DNA of 64,000 nucleotides, taken from NCBI RefSeq assembly GCF_013267195.1, contig NZ_CP053941.1, forward strand, positions 1,426,001 through 1,490,000, in the 5' to 3' direction. The stretch is from Halorubrum salinarum (lineage in GTDB: Archaea > Halobacteriota > Halobacteria > Halobacteriales > Haloferacaceae). The number at the start of each line of letters is the position of its first letter. Positions within the stretch are counted from its first letter, which is position 1. Below the pieces are notes generated by a model. The model was not told the origin of the DNA. It did not search any database and saw only the letters and a program-made list of their open reading frames with translations. Of this stretch, positions 26,876-34,570 are shown piece after piece. A program made the position numbers and the translations under genes.

Positions 26876-27853
26876 ATGAACGCAATCGAACTGAGTAACG
26901 TAACGAAGCGGTACGGCGACGTGACCGCACTCGACGACGTGACCCTCTCCGTGGCGGAGGGCGAGATATTCGGCTTCCTCGGCCCCAACGGCGCCGGGAA
27001 GTCGACGACCATCGACATCCTGCTCGACTTCGTGCGCCCGACGGCCGGCTCGGCGTCGGTCCTCGGACGCGACGTCCAAGCCGACTCGCTGGCGGTCCGG
27101 CAGCGGGTCGGGGTGCTCCCGGACGGGTATCACCTGTACGATCGGCTGACCGCGCGCCAGCACCTCGAGTTCGCGGCCGACTCGAAGGAAGCGGACGACG
27201 ACATCGGTGCCGTTCTGGAACGCGTGGGCCTCGCCGACGCCGCCGACCGAACGGCCGGTGGGTTCTCGAAGGGTATGAAACAGCGCCTCGTCCTCGCGAT
27301 GGCGCTGGTCGGCGAGCCCGACGTCCTCATCCTCGACGAGCCGACGACGGGGCTGGACCCGAACGGCGCGCGCCGGATGCGCGAGATCATCCGCGAGGAG
27401 CGAGACCGCGGCGCGACGGTGTTCTTCTCGTCGCACATCCTCGAACAGGTCGAGGCGGTCTGTGATCGCGTCGGCATCCTCCGCGACGGTCGCATCGTCG
27501 CGGTCGACACCATCGACGCGCTGCGCGGTGCGCTGGACAGCGAGGCCCGGCTCACCCTCGCGGTCGAGCCGATGGGCGACGAAGTCATCGCTGCCATCGC
27601 GGCGGTCGAGGGCGTCTCCAGCGTCCGTGACGACGGCGACGAGCGGCTATCGGTCGCCTGCGAGGAAGCCGCGAAGACGGCGGTCCTCGCTGCCGTCGAG
27701 GCTACCGGGGCTCGCCTACTCGACTTCGACACGGAGGACGTGTCGCTGGAGGAGCTGTTCGCCGCCTACACCCAGGACGCGCCGGACGCGTCCGCGGAGA
27801 CGGCTGCGGACACGCCGGCAGTCGACGACGAGGCGACGGAGGTGCGCGCATGA
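26876..27853 (+). CDS. ABC-2 type exporter, ATP-binding subunit
   Basis: ATPase of an export or resistance ABC system, 325 residues. Motifs: KRYGDVTALDDVTLSV, Walker A GPNGAGKSTTIDILL near residues 38-52, Q-loop VGVLPDGYHLYDRLTARQHL, signature GGFSKGMKQRLVLAMAL, Walker B VLILDEPTTGLDPNGAR, and FFSSHILEQVEAVCDRVG. The C-terminal 100 residues form the regulatory domain found in DrrA/NatA-like proteins and end in an acidic tail. The ATG at 26876 is set by the GCTATATCAC box upstream. The stop overlaps the next gene's start (ATGA), so ATPase and permease are coupled. Substrate unknown. Confidence 0.9.
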   Translation: MNAIELSNVTKRYGDVTALDDVTLSVAEGEIFGFLGPNGAGKSTTIDILLDFVRPTAGSASVLGRDVQADSLAVRQRVGVLPDGYHLYDRLTARQHLEFAADSKEADDDIGAVLERVGLADAADRTAGGFSKGMKQRLVLAMALVGEPDVLILDEPTTGLDPNGARRMREIIREERDRGATVFFSSHILEQVEAVCDRVGILRDGRIVAVDTIDALRGALDSEARLTLAVEPMGDEVIAAIAAVEGVSSVRDDGDERLSVACEEAAKTAVLAAVEATGARLLDFDTEDVSLEELFAAYTQDAPDASAETAADTPAVDDEATEVRA

Positions 27854-28707
27854 GCTGGGTCGTCGTCGCGCGGAAGGACTTCCAGGACGCGCGCCTCTCC
27901 CGGGGCCTCTGGGCCGTCACGGGCCTTTTCGTCCTCATGTCGGTCGGCTTCGCGGTGCTGTACGGCACGGTTCCAGCGGTGAGTCAGGATATCGGCGAGG
28001 TGAGCACGCTGGGGTTCCTCACGCTGCTCATCGGCGCCGTGACGTTGTTCGTCTCCATCGCGGCCATCGTCGTTGGCGCCGGTGCCATCGCCGGCGAGCG
28101 CGCCAGCGGGTCGGGAAAGCTCCTCTTGGGCTTCCCCCACAGCCGCGCGGACGTGGTCCTCGGCAAGCTCGTCGGTCGGACTGCCGTCCTCGGCGCGGCC
28201 ATCGTGGTCGGCCTGATCATCACGCTCGTCGTGGCGCTGGCTCTGTTCGACTCGTTCGCCCCCGTCGACTACGCCGTCTTCACGGCGATGACGCTCGTGC
28301 TCGCGCTGGTGTACATCGGCGTCATGGTCGCCATCTCTGCCACGACGGGGAGCGGCGGCCGCGCCATGGCCTTCGGCATCGGCGCCTTCGTCGTCCTCGA
28401 GATCCTCGCAGACATCGTCCCGCTGGCGGCGCTCTTCGTCGTCAACGGCTTCTCGGTTCCCTCCGGCGGCGCCGCGGTTCCGGCCTGGGTGGCGTTCCTG
28501 AACGTCATCACGCCGAGCACGGCGTACACGAACGCTCTGGGGTGGTTCCTCGGGGACGGCTCCGCGACCGCGGCGGCGTTGGGCGCACAGCTCGCGGGGC
28601 CGGTCCCGTTCTACCTGACCGGCTGGGCCAGCATGGCGGTCCTCGCGGCGTGGCTCGTCGTCCCACTGGCACTGGGCTACCGCCGGTTCGCCCGCGCCGA
28701 CCTCTGA
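27850..28707 (+). CDS. ABC-2 type exporter, permease subunit
   Basis: Membrane partner of the preceding ATPase, 285 residues with six predicted helices. It starts VVARKDFQDARLSRGLWAVTGLFVL, the usual ABC-2 layout with an amphipathic segment then helix 1. The stretch AIAGERASGSGKLLLGFPHSRADVVLGKLVGR is the coupling loop typical of NosY/NatB-like permeases. It begins inside the ATPase stop (ATGA overlap at 27850-27853). 84 bases downstream the winged-helix regulator starts from its own promoter. No substrate can be inferred. Confidence 0.88.
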   Translation: MSWVVVARKDFQDARLSRGLWAVTGLFVLMSVGFAVLYGTVPAVSQDIGEVSTLGFLTLLIGAVTLFVSIAAIVVGAGAIAGERASGSGKLLLGFPHSRADVVLGKLVGRTAVLGAAIVVGLIITLVVALALFDSFAPVDYAVFTAMTLVLALVYIGVMVAISATTGSGGRAMAFGIGAFVVLEILADIVPLAALFVVNGFSVPSGGAAVPAWVAFLNVITPSTAYTNALGWFLGDGSATAAALGAQLAGPVPFYLTGWASMAVLAAWLVVPLALGYRRFARADL

Positions 28708-28791
28708 ACCGGGCCTCGGATCGGGCCCGGCCGCAGTGCGACTTCCTTTCACGCCGACACGAAGATATACTACGACATCGATTAGTGGCAC

Positions 28792-29691
28792 ATGAGCAAC
28801 GAGTACGACCCCGGAAGCGGCGCCATCAGCGTCGAGGGGCGGTCTCCCGGGGCGGTCTTCGGGCTGCTGGGCGACGAGAGTCGCCTCCAAATCCTCCAAG
28901 CCCTCGGTGAGACGCCCGATGAGCCCGTTCCGTTCGCCGAACTACATCGCCGGTCGGGGGTGGACGACAGCGGCCGGTTCAACTACCACCTGGGGAAGCT
29001 GCGCGGGACCTTCGTCCGCCGGACCGACGACGGGTACGAGCTGACATACGCCGGCCGGCAGGTCATCGGCGCGATATACGCCGGCCTCTACACCGCCAAC
29101 GCGACCGTCGAGGCCATCCCCGTCGAGGGGAGCTGCCCCGTCTGCGGGGGTGGCCTCGTCGCGGAGTACGCCGAGGAGACCGCGAGCGTCGACTGTACCG
29201 CATGCGAGGACTTCCACAACGACTTCTGGTTCCCGCCGGGCAGCCTCGACCAGTTCGAGCCCGAGGAGCTCCCGCTCGCCTTCGACCGGTGGATGTGCCA
29301 CGTTATCCGCGGCGTCATCGACGGGTTCTGTTACACCTGTGCCGGCCGGATGGACGGCCGGCTGGTGGTCGACGACGCGGACGAGGGGATAGGCGGATTG
29401 CCCGCCCACGCGGAGTTCGAATGCGACCGCTGCGGCAGCACCGCCACCACCTCCGGCGGTGCTCCGATGCTGTACCACCCGGCGGTCGCGGGGTTCCTCT
29501 ACGACCACGGCTTCGAAAACGGTCGGACGCCGACGTGGGAGCTCGGCGCAGTCGGACTCCCGACCGGGGAACTCCTCTCCGAATCGCCGCCTCGGATGAG
29601 GGTCCAACTGGAACACGACGGCGAACGGGTCGTTACGACGCTGGAAGACGACATGAGCATCAGCAGCGTCGAGCGGATCACGGTCGGGTGA
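28792..29691 (+). CDS. Winged-helix (ArsR-like) transcriptional regulator with zinc-ribbon sensor region
   Basis: Predicted DNA-binding regulator of 299 residues, acting in the cytoplasm. The N-terminal 90 residues are a winged helix: VFGLLGDESRLQILQALGE, FAELHRRSGVDDSGRFNYHL as recognition helix, and YELTYAGRQVIGAI. The rest has cysteine pairs suggestive of zinc binding: SCPVCGGGLVAEY, DCTACEDFHN, GFCYTCAGRM and ECDRCGST. This domain order matches a haloarchaeal family I recall as DUF7347/DUF7351. The promoter box AGATATACTAC at 28763-28773 gives a leaderless start at 28792. It follows the ABC exporter genes and probably controls them or the lipoprotein gene downstream. Confidence 0.78.
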   Translation: MSNEYDPGSGAISVEGRSPGAVFGLLGDESRLQILQALGETPDEPVPFAELHRRSGVDDSGRFNYHLGKLRGTFVRRTDDGYELTYAGRQVIGAIYAGLYTANATVEAIPVEGSCPVCGGGLVAEYAEETASVDCTACEDFHNDFWFPPGSLDQFEPEELPLAFDRWMCHVIRGVIDGFCYTCAGRMDGRLVVDDADEGIGGLPAHAEFECDRCGSTATTSGGAPMLYHPAVAGFLYDHGFENGRTPTWELGAVGLPTGELLSESPPRMRVQLEHDGERVVTTLEDDMSISSVERITVG

Positions 29692-29848
29692 GTACCGGCT
29701 CGCGGACCACGGCCGGTGAGCGGAATCAACTGAACGGCGTCGAGCGTGTCGCCATCGGGTAGGGCGTCGATCCGAGCGGGACACTCGCTATCGTACAGAA
29801 GCGGCCTTCTGGGCCCGGTTAAGTCGTCTTCCAGCTTCTACACTGCTG

Positions 29849-30709
29849 ATGAACACGACGACGAATCGAAATGGCGGGATGAGCCGACGAGCGTTTCTGG
29901 GCGCGGGCGCGGTTGTGGCCGCCACGTCTCTCGCGGGCTGTACTGCCCGAGGCCTCGGGACCGGCGAAACGACCGACCGCCGCGAGTGGACGTTCGCCCC
30001 GGGAGCCGTCACGGAATTACGCGTGGCCAGCGACGTCGGGTCCGTGACCGTCGCCGGTCGGTCAACCGACGCCGTCGAGGTGGGCGCAACGAAGCGGTCG
30101 TGGAACGGGCAGCGCGGCCTTGACGCGCTCGCGGTCGACGCCGACCTAGTGGACGGGGTCCTCACGGTCGTCTCGACGGCCGACACCGGGCGGATCAGGA
30201 CCGACCAGACGCCTCGCGTGGACCTCACGATCGGCGTACCGGCTGGCGCCGAGGGGCCGGCTGTCACCCGGGTCACCACCGACTTCGGCGACGTGACTCT
30301 GACCGACACGCGCGGTGACGCCCGCATCCAGACGGTCGCCGGGGCTATCGTCGCGAGCGGGGTGGACGGCTACCTCTCGCTTCGCTCGACTGCCGGCCAC
30401 ATCGAGGCCGCGTCCGTGACCGGACTCGACGACGTGCGAACCGAAATCGGCCGCGTGAAGGTCGAAGTGCTGGGCCTGCGCCGTGATACCGCTATCCGCT
30501 CCGAGATGGGTGACGTCGTGGTGGGTGTGGCTGCCGACCTCGACCTCGACGTACTGGCCGAGGCCGACGGGCGGGTGTCCTCGGACCTTGAGCTGTCGGA
30601 CCAGCGGTCTCGCCGCAACCGCGTGGCCGGCCGTCTCAACGACGGTGGCCACCGACTTCACGCTGCCAGCGATTTCGGCCGCGTCGACCTGCGACGCACG
30701 GATCGCTGA
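29849..30709 (+). CDS. Tat lipoprotein with DUF4097-like beta-repeat domain
   Basis: Predicted surface lipoprotein, 286 residues. The Tat signal is MSRRAFLGAGAVVAATSLAGC with lipobox Cys31. The mature region is a right-handed beta-helix-like series of short strands: TELRVASDVGSVTVAGRSTD, VTTDFGDVTLTDTRGDARI, YLSLRSTAGHIEAASVTGL, RSEMGDVVVGVAADLDLDV and LHAASDFGRVDL. This repeating D/S-x-G-D-V pattern is typical of DUF4097 putative adhesins. Two starts are possible, 29849 and 29879; a GGTTAAGTCG box at 29817-29826 favours 29849. In many genomes such proteins sit next to ABC-2 exporters and their regulators, as here. Molecular role unknown. Confidence 0.75.
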   Translation: MNTTTNRNGGMSRRAFLGAGAVVAATSLAGCTARGLGTGETTDRREWTFAPGAVTELRVASDVGSVTVAGRSTDAVEVGATKRSWNGQRGLDALAVDADLVDGVLTVVSTADTGRIRTDQTPRVDLTIGVPAGAEGPAVTRVTTDFGDVTLTDTRGDARIQTVAGAIVASGVDGYLSLRSTAGHIEAASVTGLDDVRTEIGRVKVEVLGLRRDTAIRSEMGDVVVGVAADLDLDVLAEADGRVSSDLELSDQRSRRNRVAGRLNDGGHRLHAASDFGRVDLRRTDR

Positions 30710-31017
30710 TCGAGACGCCTGACCGTGAAGCGAGACGAATTGTGCCACCCTGATCGCCCCACGCTCGACTGTTCACCGAGGGACAGGAAATTAGAGATCA
30801 ACCGGCCTCCCCGCTCTCTGAGTCCGTCAGCCAGTCACGAACAGCTGCTGGGCGGCTTGTCGCTTCCGAACAGCTGCTGGGCGGCTTGTCGCTTCCGTGC
30901 TGAACAGCGGGCGCGAACCCCTCGCCCCGTCCGTTTTGCCATCGGCAGACGCTATCGACGGAATGCTACCACGCATCACTGCTAATTAATCTCCTCAGCG
31001 TCCGTCTGAGTACCTGT
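30710..31017. other. Intergenic region with tandem duplication, upstream of NmrA gene
   Basis: 308 bases with no supported gene. It holds the 29-base tandem repeat (30838-30895) and, near its right end, the AT-rich promoter GCTAATTAATC (30981-30991) about 28-37 bases before the NmrA-family start. Confidence 0.5.
30838..30895 (+). repeat. Perfect 29-base tandem direct repeat, two units
   Basis: Unit 1 is 30838-30866, unit 2 is 30867-30895, identical base for base. Each begins CGAACAGCTGCTGGG and ends GGCTTGTCGCTTC; each contains the palindrome CAGCTG. The unit length is not a multiple of three and there is no gene here. Two adjacent copies without spacers are a tandem duplication, not a CRISPR array. 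Confidence 0.9.
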
Positions 31018-31896
31018 ATGGGCATGAAAGTTCTCGTAGCCGGCGCGACTGGCACACAGGGCGGCAGCGTTGTTGACCACCTCCTCTCGGGCGAGTTCGG
31101 TGAGTACGACGTGTACGGTCTGACCCGCACCGCCGACAGCGAGGCGGCCCGGGCGCTCGAATCGGCCGGCGTGACCGTTCTCGAAGGGGACCTCACCGAC
31201 GCCGAGCGCATGCGCGAGTGCTGTGCGGGAATGGACGCCGTCTTCTGCGTGACGACGTTCTTCGAAGCCGGGACCGACGCGGAGAAAGCGCAGGGCGTCA
31301 CCCTCGCGGAAGCCGCGGCGGACGCCGGCGTCGAGCGCTTCGTCTACTCCTCGGTCGGGAGCGCGAACGAGGCTCCGCTGGCGCACTTCACGTCCAAGGC
31401 GGACGTCGAAGGCCGGATCAAGGCGCTGAACTTCGAGTACACCATCATCCGGCCGGTCTTCTTCATGCAGAACTTCGCCCACTTCCACGGGGAGGAGCTC
31501 TCGGAGGGGACGCTCTCGATGCCGTTGTCCGGCGACAGGCCGCTCGCGATCGTCGACGCGACGGACATCGGCAAGACCGCCGTAATGGCGCTGGCCGACC
31601 CCGAGCGCTTCGTCGGGGAAACCATCGAACTCGCCGGCGACAACCGCACGCCCGTCGAACTGGCGGCGGCGCTCTCGGACATGCTCGGTCGCGAAATCAC
31701 GCACGTCCGTCCCGAGATCGACGACTACCGCGCGATGGCCGGCGAGGAGATGGCCGAAATGTACACCTGGTTCGAGGAGGTCGGCTACGGGTCGAACCCG
31801 ACGGCCGATGCGGAGGCGTACGGCATCGAACCGACCGAGTTCGCGTCGTACCTCTCGAACAGCGATGCGTTCCAACCGGTCTCGCCTGCGGCCTGA
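31018..31896 (+). CDS. NmrA/HSCARG-family NAD(P)-binding protein
   Basis: Rossmann-fold protein of 292 residues related to atypical short-chain dehydrogenases that sense NADP(H) or reduce small substrates. It shows the nucleotide-binding KVLVAGATGTQGGSVVDHLL at the N-terminus, GVTVLEGDLTDAERM, DAVFCVTTFFE, RFVYSSVGSANEAPLAHFTSK and the NmrA-typical FEYTIIRPVFFMQNF. The Tyr-x-x-x-Lys catalytic pair of classical dehydrogenases is not evident, so it may be a sensor. A TAATTAATC box at 30983-30991 supports the start; MGM could start at either Met. It has no operon partner. Confidence 0.85.
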   Translation: MGMKVLVAGATGTQGGSVVDHLLSGEFGEYDVYGLTRTADSEAARALESAGVTVLEGDLTDAERMRECCAGMDAVFCVTTFFEAGTDAEKAQGVTLAEAAADAGVERFVYSSVGSANEAPLAHFTSKADVEGRIKALNFEYTIIRPVFFMQNFAHFHGEELSEGTLSMPLSGDRPLAIVDATDIGKTAVMALADPERFVGETIELAGDNRTPVELAAALSDMLGREITHVRPEIDDYRAMAGEEMAEMYTWFEEVGYGSNPTADAEAYGIEPTEFASYLSNSDAFQPVSPAA

Positions 31897-32265
31897 CGTT
31901 CCCGCGTAGGCGTCGAGCGGTGCGTCGCTTTGGTCCACCCACTTTGAGGAATTCACCCTCCGTATCTCGCACGCCGATCCCACCAGTTGCCGAGGATTTC
32001 AACAGAGCCGTTCGTTCATAAGCAGCTAACCGGAGAGCGCCGGCGAACGCCTCGGAATTCCCAACCGCTCGGTTATGAGCCGTTGTTAGAGTCCTGCGAC
32101 GAACTCCCCCAGAGCCCCAGCCGTTTTGAAGCCCATCCAGCCCGAAGACGTTCCCGCTCGCTTCGCTCGCGGCGTCCCTCGCTCGTGCGGTTCGCGCCGC
32201 GGTGCGGCGCTAACCAGCACACGCCGTCGTTACGCATTTGTCGGCGGCGGAGCGATCAGCCCGGT
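31897..32265. other. Intergenic region with truncated repeat element
   Basis: 369 bases with no supported gene. The right half holds the deletion derivative of the structured repeat (32100-32215, minus) and a TTACGCATTT promoter-like box at 32230-32239 for the following small ORF. The left half (31897-32090) shows nothing I can name. Confidence 0.5.
32100..32215 (-). repeat. Structured repeat element, truncated copy D
   Basis: On the minus strand the right end reads CGGCTGGGGCTCTGGGGG from 32123, 20 of 24 bases matching copy C over the same stretch. Upstream of it the 19 bases CGAGGGACGCCGCGAGCGA (32163-32181, minus) are identical to 4850-4868 in copy A. The G-rich middle boxes and the long stem are missing, so the left part is joined almost directly to the right end. 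A hairpin CGCCGC/GCGGCG remains near 32195-32210. Confidence 0.6.
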
Positions 32266-32421
32266 ATGGTCCTCGGTCTCGTCGTTCCGGCCGCTATCTC
32301 GTTCGTGTTCGCCGCGGTCGCGGCGTACGTGGGCGCCCTCCGCGCGCTGGAGGTGTACTTCGACCCGAATCAGGACAGCGTCTTCCTCGTGGACGACCGC
32401 GACCCCCCACGGCGTCAGTGA
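32266..32421 (+). CDS. Small single-helix membrane protein
   Basis: 51-residue protein with one long hydrophobic segment, about residues 3-27 (LGLVVPAAISFVFAAVAAYV), then a charged tail YFDPNQDSVFLVDDRDP. The TTACGCATTT stretch at 32230-32239 is 27-36 bases before the ATG, fitting a leaderless gene. The reading frame extends upstream but that part has non-coding composition. It is convergent with argF, 28 bases apart. Function unknown. Confidence 0.6.
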   Translation: MVLGLVVPAAISFVFAAVAAYVGALRALEVYFDPNQDSVFLVDDRDPPRRQ

Positions 32422-32449
32422 GCCGAAGGCGCCCGCGGCGCGTCGCCCG

Positions 32450-33349
32450 TCACTCCCCGCCGAGCAGTTCGACGAGCAGCGCGTTCTGCGCGTGCATCCG
32501 GTTCTCCGCCTGGTCCCAGACGAGGGCGCGGTCGGATTCGAGCACGTCGTCGGTGACCTCCTCGCCGCGGTGCGCGGGCAGGCAGTGCATCACCGTCGCG
32601 TCGGTGCCGGCGAGCAGGTCGGCGTTCACCTGGAACCCGTCGAAGGCGGCGAGCTTCTCGTCGCGCACGTCCTCCTGACCCATCGAGATCCACACGTCGG
32701 TGTAGACGACGTCGGCGCCCTCGACGGCGACCTCGGGGTCGGTCGTCGGCGCCACGTCCAGCCCGAACTCGGCGGCGCGGTCGAACACGTCGGGGTTCAT
32801 CCCGTAGTCGGCCGGGGTGGCCACCTCCACGTCGATGCCCGCCATCGCGGCGCCGACGACGAACGACTGTCCGACGTTGTTGCCGTCGCCGACCCACGCC
32901 ACCGTGGCGTCCTCGCCGACCGTCTCGCGGATCGTGAGGAGGTCCGCGAGCGTCTGACAGGGGTGCGCCTCGTCGGTGAGCCCGTTGATCACGGGGCAGT
33001 CGGCGTACTCCGCGAGGGTCTCGACGTCCGCGTGGTCGAACAGGCGCGCCATCACGCCGTCGACGTACCGGCCGAGGACGCGCGCGGTGTCGCGCAGCGG
33101 CTCGCCGTGGCCCAGCTGGATGTCGTCGGGGCCGAGGAACATGGCGTGGCCGCCGAGCCGCGTCATCCCGGTCTCGAAGGAGACGCGGGTGCGCGTCGAG
33201 GGCTTCTCGAAGATCATCCCGAGCGTCGCGTCCGCCAGTCGGGGGTCGGTCTCGCCCGCCTTCATCGCGGCGGCGCGGTCGAGCAGGGCGTCCAGTTCGG
33301 CGGGCGTCACGTCGTCGATGTCGAGGAAGTCGTCGGTGGCGAGTGGCAT
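32450..33349 (-). CDS. argF: ArgF, ornithine carbamoyltransferase
   Basis: Makes citrulline from ornithine and carbamoyl phosphate. The 299 residues carry the carbamoyl-phosphate loop FEKPSTRTRVSFETG (about residues 48-62), HGEPLRDTARVLGRYVD, INGLTDEAHPCQTLADLLTI with the HPCQ motif, WVGDGNNVGQS, the ornithine-binding TDVWISMGQE, and CLPAHRGEEV. Length and motifs are normal for anabolic OTCase, and the arginine operon context excludes catabolic arcB. It is the last gene of the block, 57 bases after argE, so it may be cotranscribed. Confidence 0.96.
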   Translation of the reverse strand: MPLATDDFLDIDDVTPAELDALLDRAAAMKAGETDPRLADATLGMIFEKPSTRTRVSFETGMTRLGGHAMFLGPDDIQLGHGEPLRDTARVLGRYVDGVMARLFDHADVETLAEYADCPVINGLTDEAHPCQTLADLLTIRETVGEDATVAWVGDGNNVGQSFVVGAAMAGIDVEVATPADYGMNPDVFDRAAEFGLDVAPTTDPEVAVEGADVVYTDVWISMGQEDVRDEKLAAFDGFQVNADLLAGTDATVMHCLPAHRGEEVTDDVLESDRALVWDQAENRMHAQNALLVELLGGE

Positions 33350-33406
33350 CGTTGGGTGGTGTGGTATCGTTGGAGAACGGTCGAGTTCGAAGGTCGCGGC
33401 GGTCGG

Positions 33407-34570
33407 TCAGCGTCGCTCGCGGCAGACCTCGGTCAGCACGGAGACGGCGCGGTCGAGGTCGGGCAGCGGGAGCCGCTCGTCTGGCGCGTGGTCGAGGTCG
33501 GAGTTGCCGGGGCCGTAGGTGACCATCGGGCAGTCCCACGCGGCCGCGAAGAGGTTCATGTCGCTCGTGCCGGTCTTCCGGAGCAGGCGCACGTCGCCGC
33601 CGGCGCCCCGGATCGCGACGCGGAACGCCCGCGCGAGGTCGGTCCGGGGGCTCTCCATCACCGGCGGCATGGGCTCGCCCCAGTGGACCGAGCCGGTGGT
33701 CAGCTCCGCCTCCGCCAGCTCGTGTATCTCGTCGACCGGCCGCGAGGGCGGGATCCGGAGCTGGACGTCCATCGTCGCCTCCACGGCGAGGCCGTCGTCG
33801 CTCAGGCCGCCGTCGACCGAGATGGGCTTCGTCGTCACCTGGTCGAAGACGGCGGTCTCGGCGTCGTCGGGCGTGAACGTCTCCTCGACGCCGTGCCACC
33901 AGTCGATCGCGTGCTGGATCGCGTTCGGCTCCGGCCGCGAGGAGTGGCCCGACTCGCTGGTGTTCACGTACGTCCCCTCCAGCAGGCCGCGGTAGCCGAG
34001 GGTGATCCCCTGCCAGCCGGACGGCTCGCCGTTGATCACCGCCTCGGGCGCGTCGCGGTCGTCGATGAGGGCGCGCGCGCCGCCGGAGTCGACCTCCTCG
34101 CGGACGACGCCCGCGAACGAGACCCCCGTCTTCACCGCCGCGACCGCCATCGCGACGAGCGGGCCGGTCGCGTCGACCGCGCCGCGGCCCCACAGCACGG
34201 GGTCGCCGGGGTCGCCGACGCGCACGTCGGACGGCTCCGGGAGCTCGCCCTCGGGCGGCGCCGGGCGCACCTCGACCGGGATGTCCCCCGGCACCGTGTC
34301 GACGTGGGAGGTGAGGAGGACGGCGTCGTCCGCCGGCGCGCGGACGTTCCCGACCTCGTCGATCCACGCCTCCCGGCCGTTCGCCTCGAAGAAGTCGACG
34401 AGCCGCTCCGCGGCCCGCTCCTCCTCGCCGGACGGCGAGGGGATCGAGACCATGTCGTACAGCAGCTTCCGGGCGGGCGTGTCGCAGGCCGCCGGGTAGC
34501 CGCCGCCGGCGACCACGTCGCCGCCGTCGTCGGACGCGGCGTCGGCCTCCCGTCCCTTTCCGGCCGCCAT
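33407..34570 (-). CDS. argE: ArgE/LysK, carrier-protein-ornithine hydrolase
   Basis: Zinc-dependent M20-family peptidase that releases ornithine from the C-terminus of the carrier ArgW. 387 residues: VSIPSPSGEEERAAERLVDFF, VLLTSHVDTVP with the first zinc His, VLWGRGAVDATGPLVAM with the bridging Asp, VREEVDSGGARALI with catalytic Glu, VINGEPSGWQGITLGYRGLL, and LRKTGTSDMNLF. The GYRGLL and KTGTSDMN blocks match the LysK/ArgE-LysW clade, rather than acetylornithine deacetylase. An N-terminal extension of about 30 residues is acidic. The start (34568-34570) overlaps the argD stop by one base. Confidence 0.9.
   Translation of the reverse strand: MAAGKGREADAASDDGGDVVAGGGYPAACDTPARKLLYDMVSIPSPSGEEERAAERLVDFFEANGREAWIDEVGNVRAPADDAVLLTSHVDTVPGDIPVEVRPAPPEGELPEPSDVRVGDPGDPVLWGRGAVDATGPLVAMAVAAVKTGVSFAGVVREEVDSGGARALIDDRDAPEAVINGEPSGWQGITLGYRGLLEGTYVNTSESGHSSRPEPNAIQHAIDWWHGVEETFTPDDAETAVFDQVTTKPISVDGGLSDDGLAVEATMDVQLRIPPSRPVDEIHELAEAELTTGSVHWGEPMPPVMESPRTDLARAFRVAIRGAGGDVRLLRKTGTSDMNLFAAAWDCPMVTYGPGNSDLDHAPDERLPLPDLDRAVSVLTEVCRERR

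Noticed and set aside
30838-30895. CRISPR-like direct repeats
   Set aside because: Only two units with no spacer and no cas genes; a plain tandem duplication.
24522-32265. Genomic island with integrase or att sites
   Set aside because: The gene content is accessory in type, but there is no integrase, transposase, flanking repeat or tRNA to define an island.
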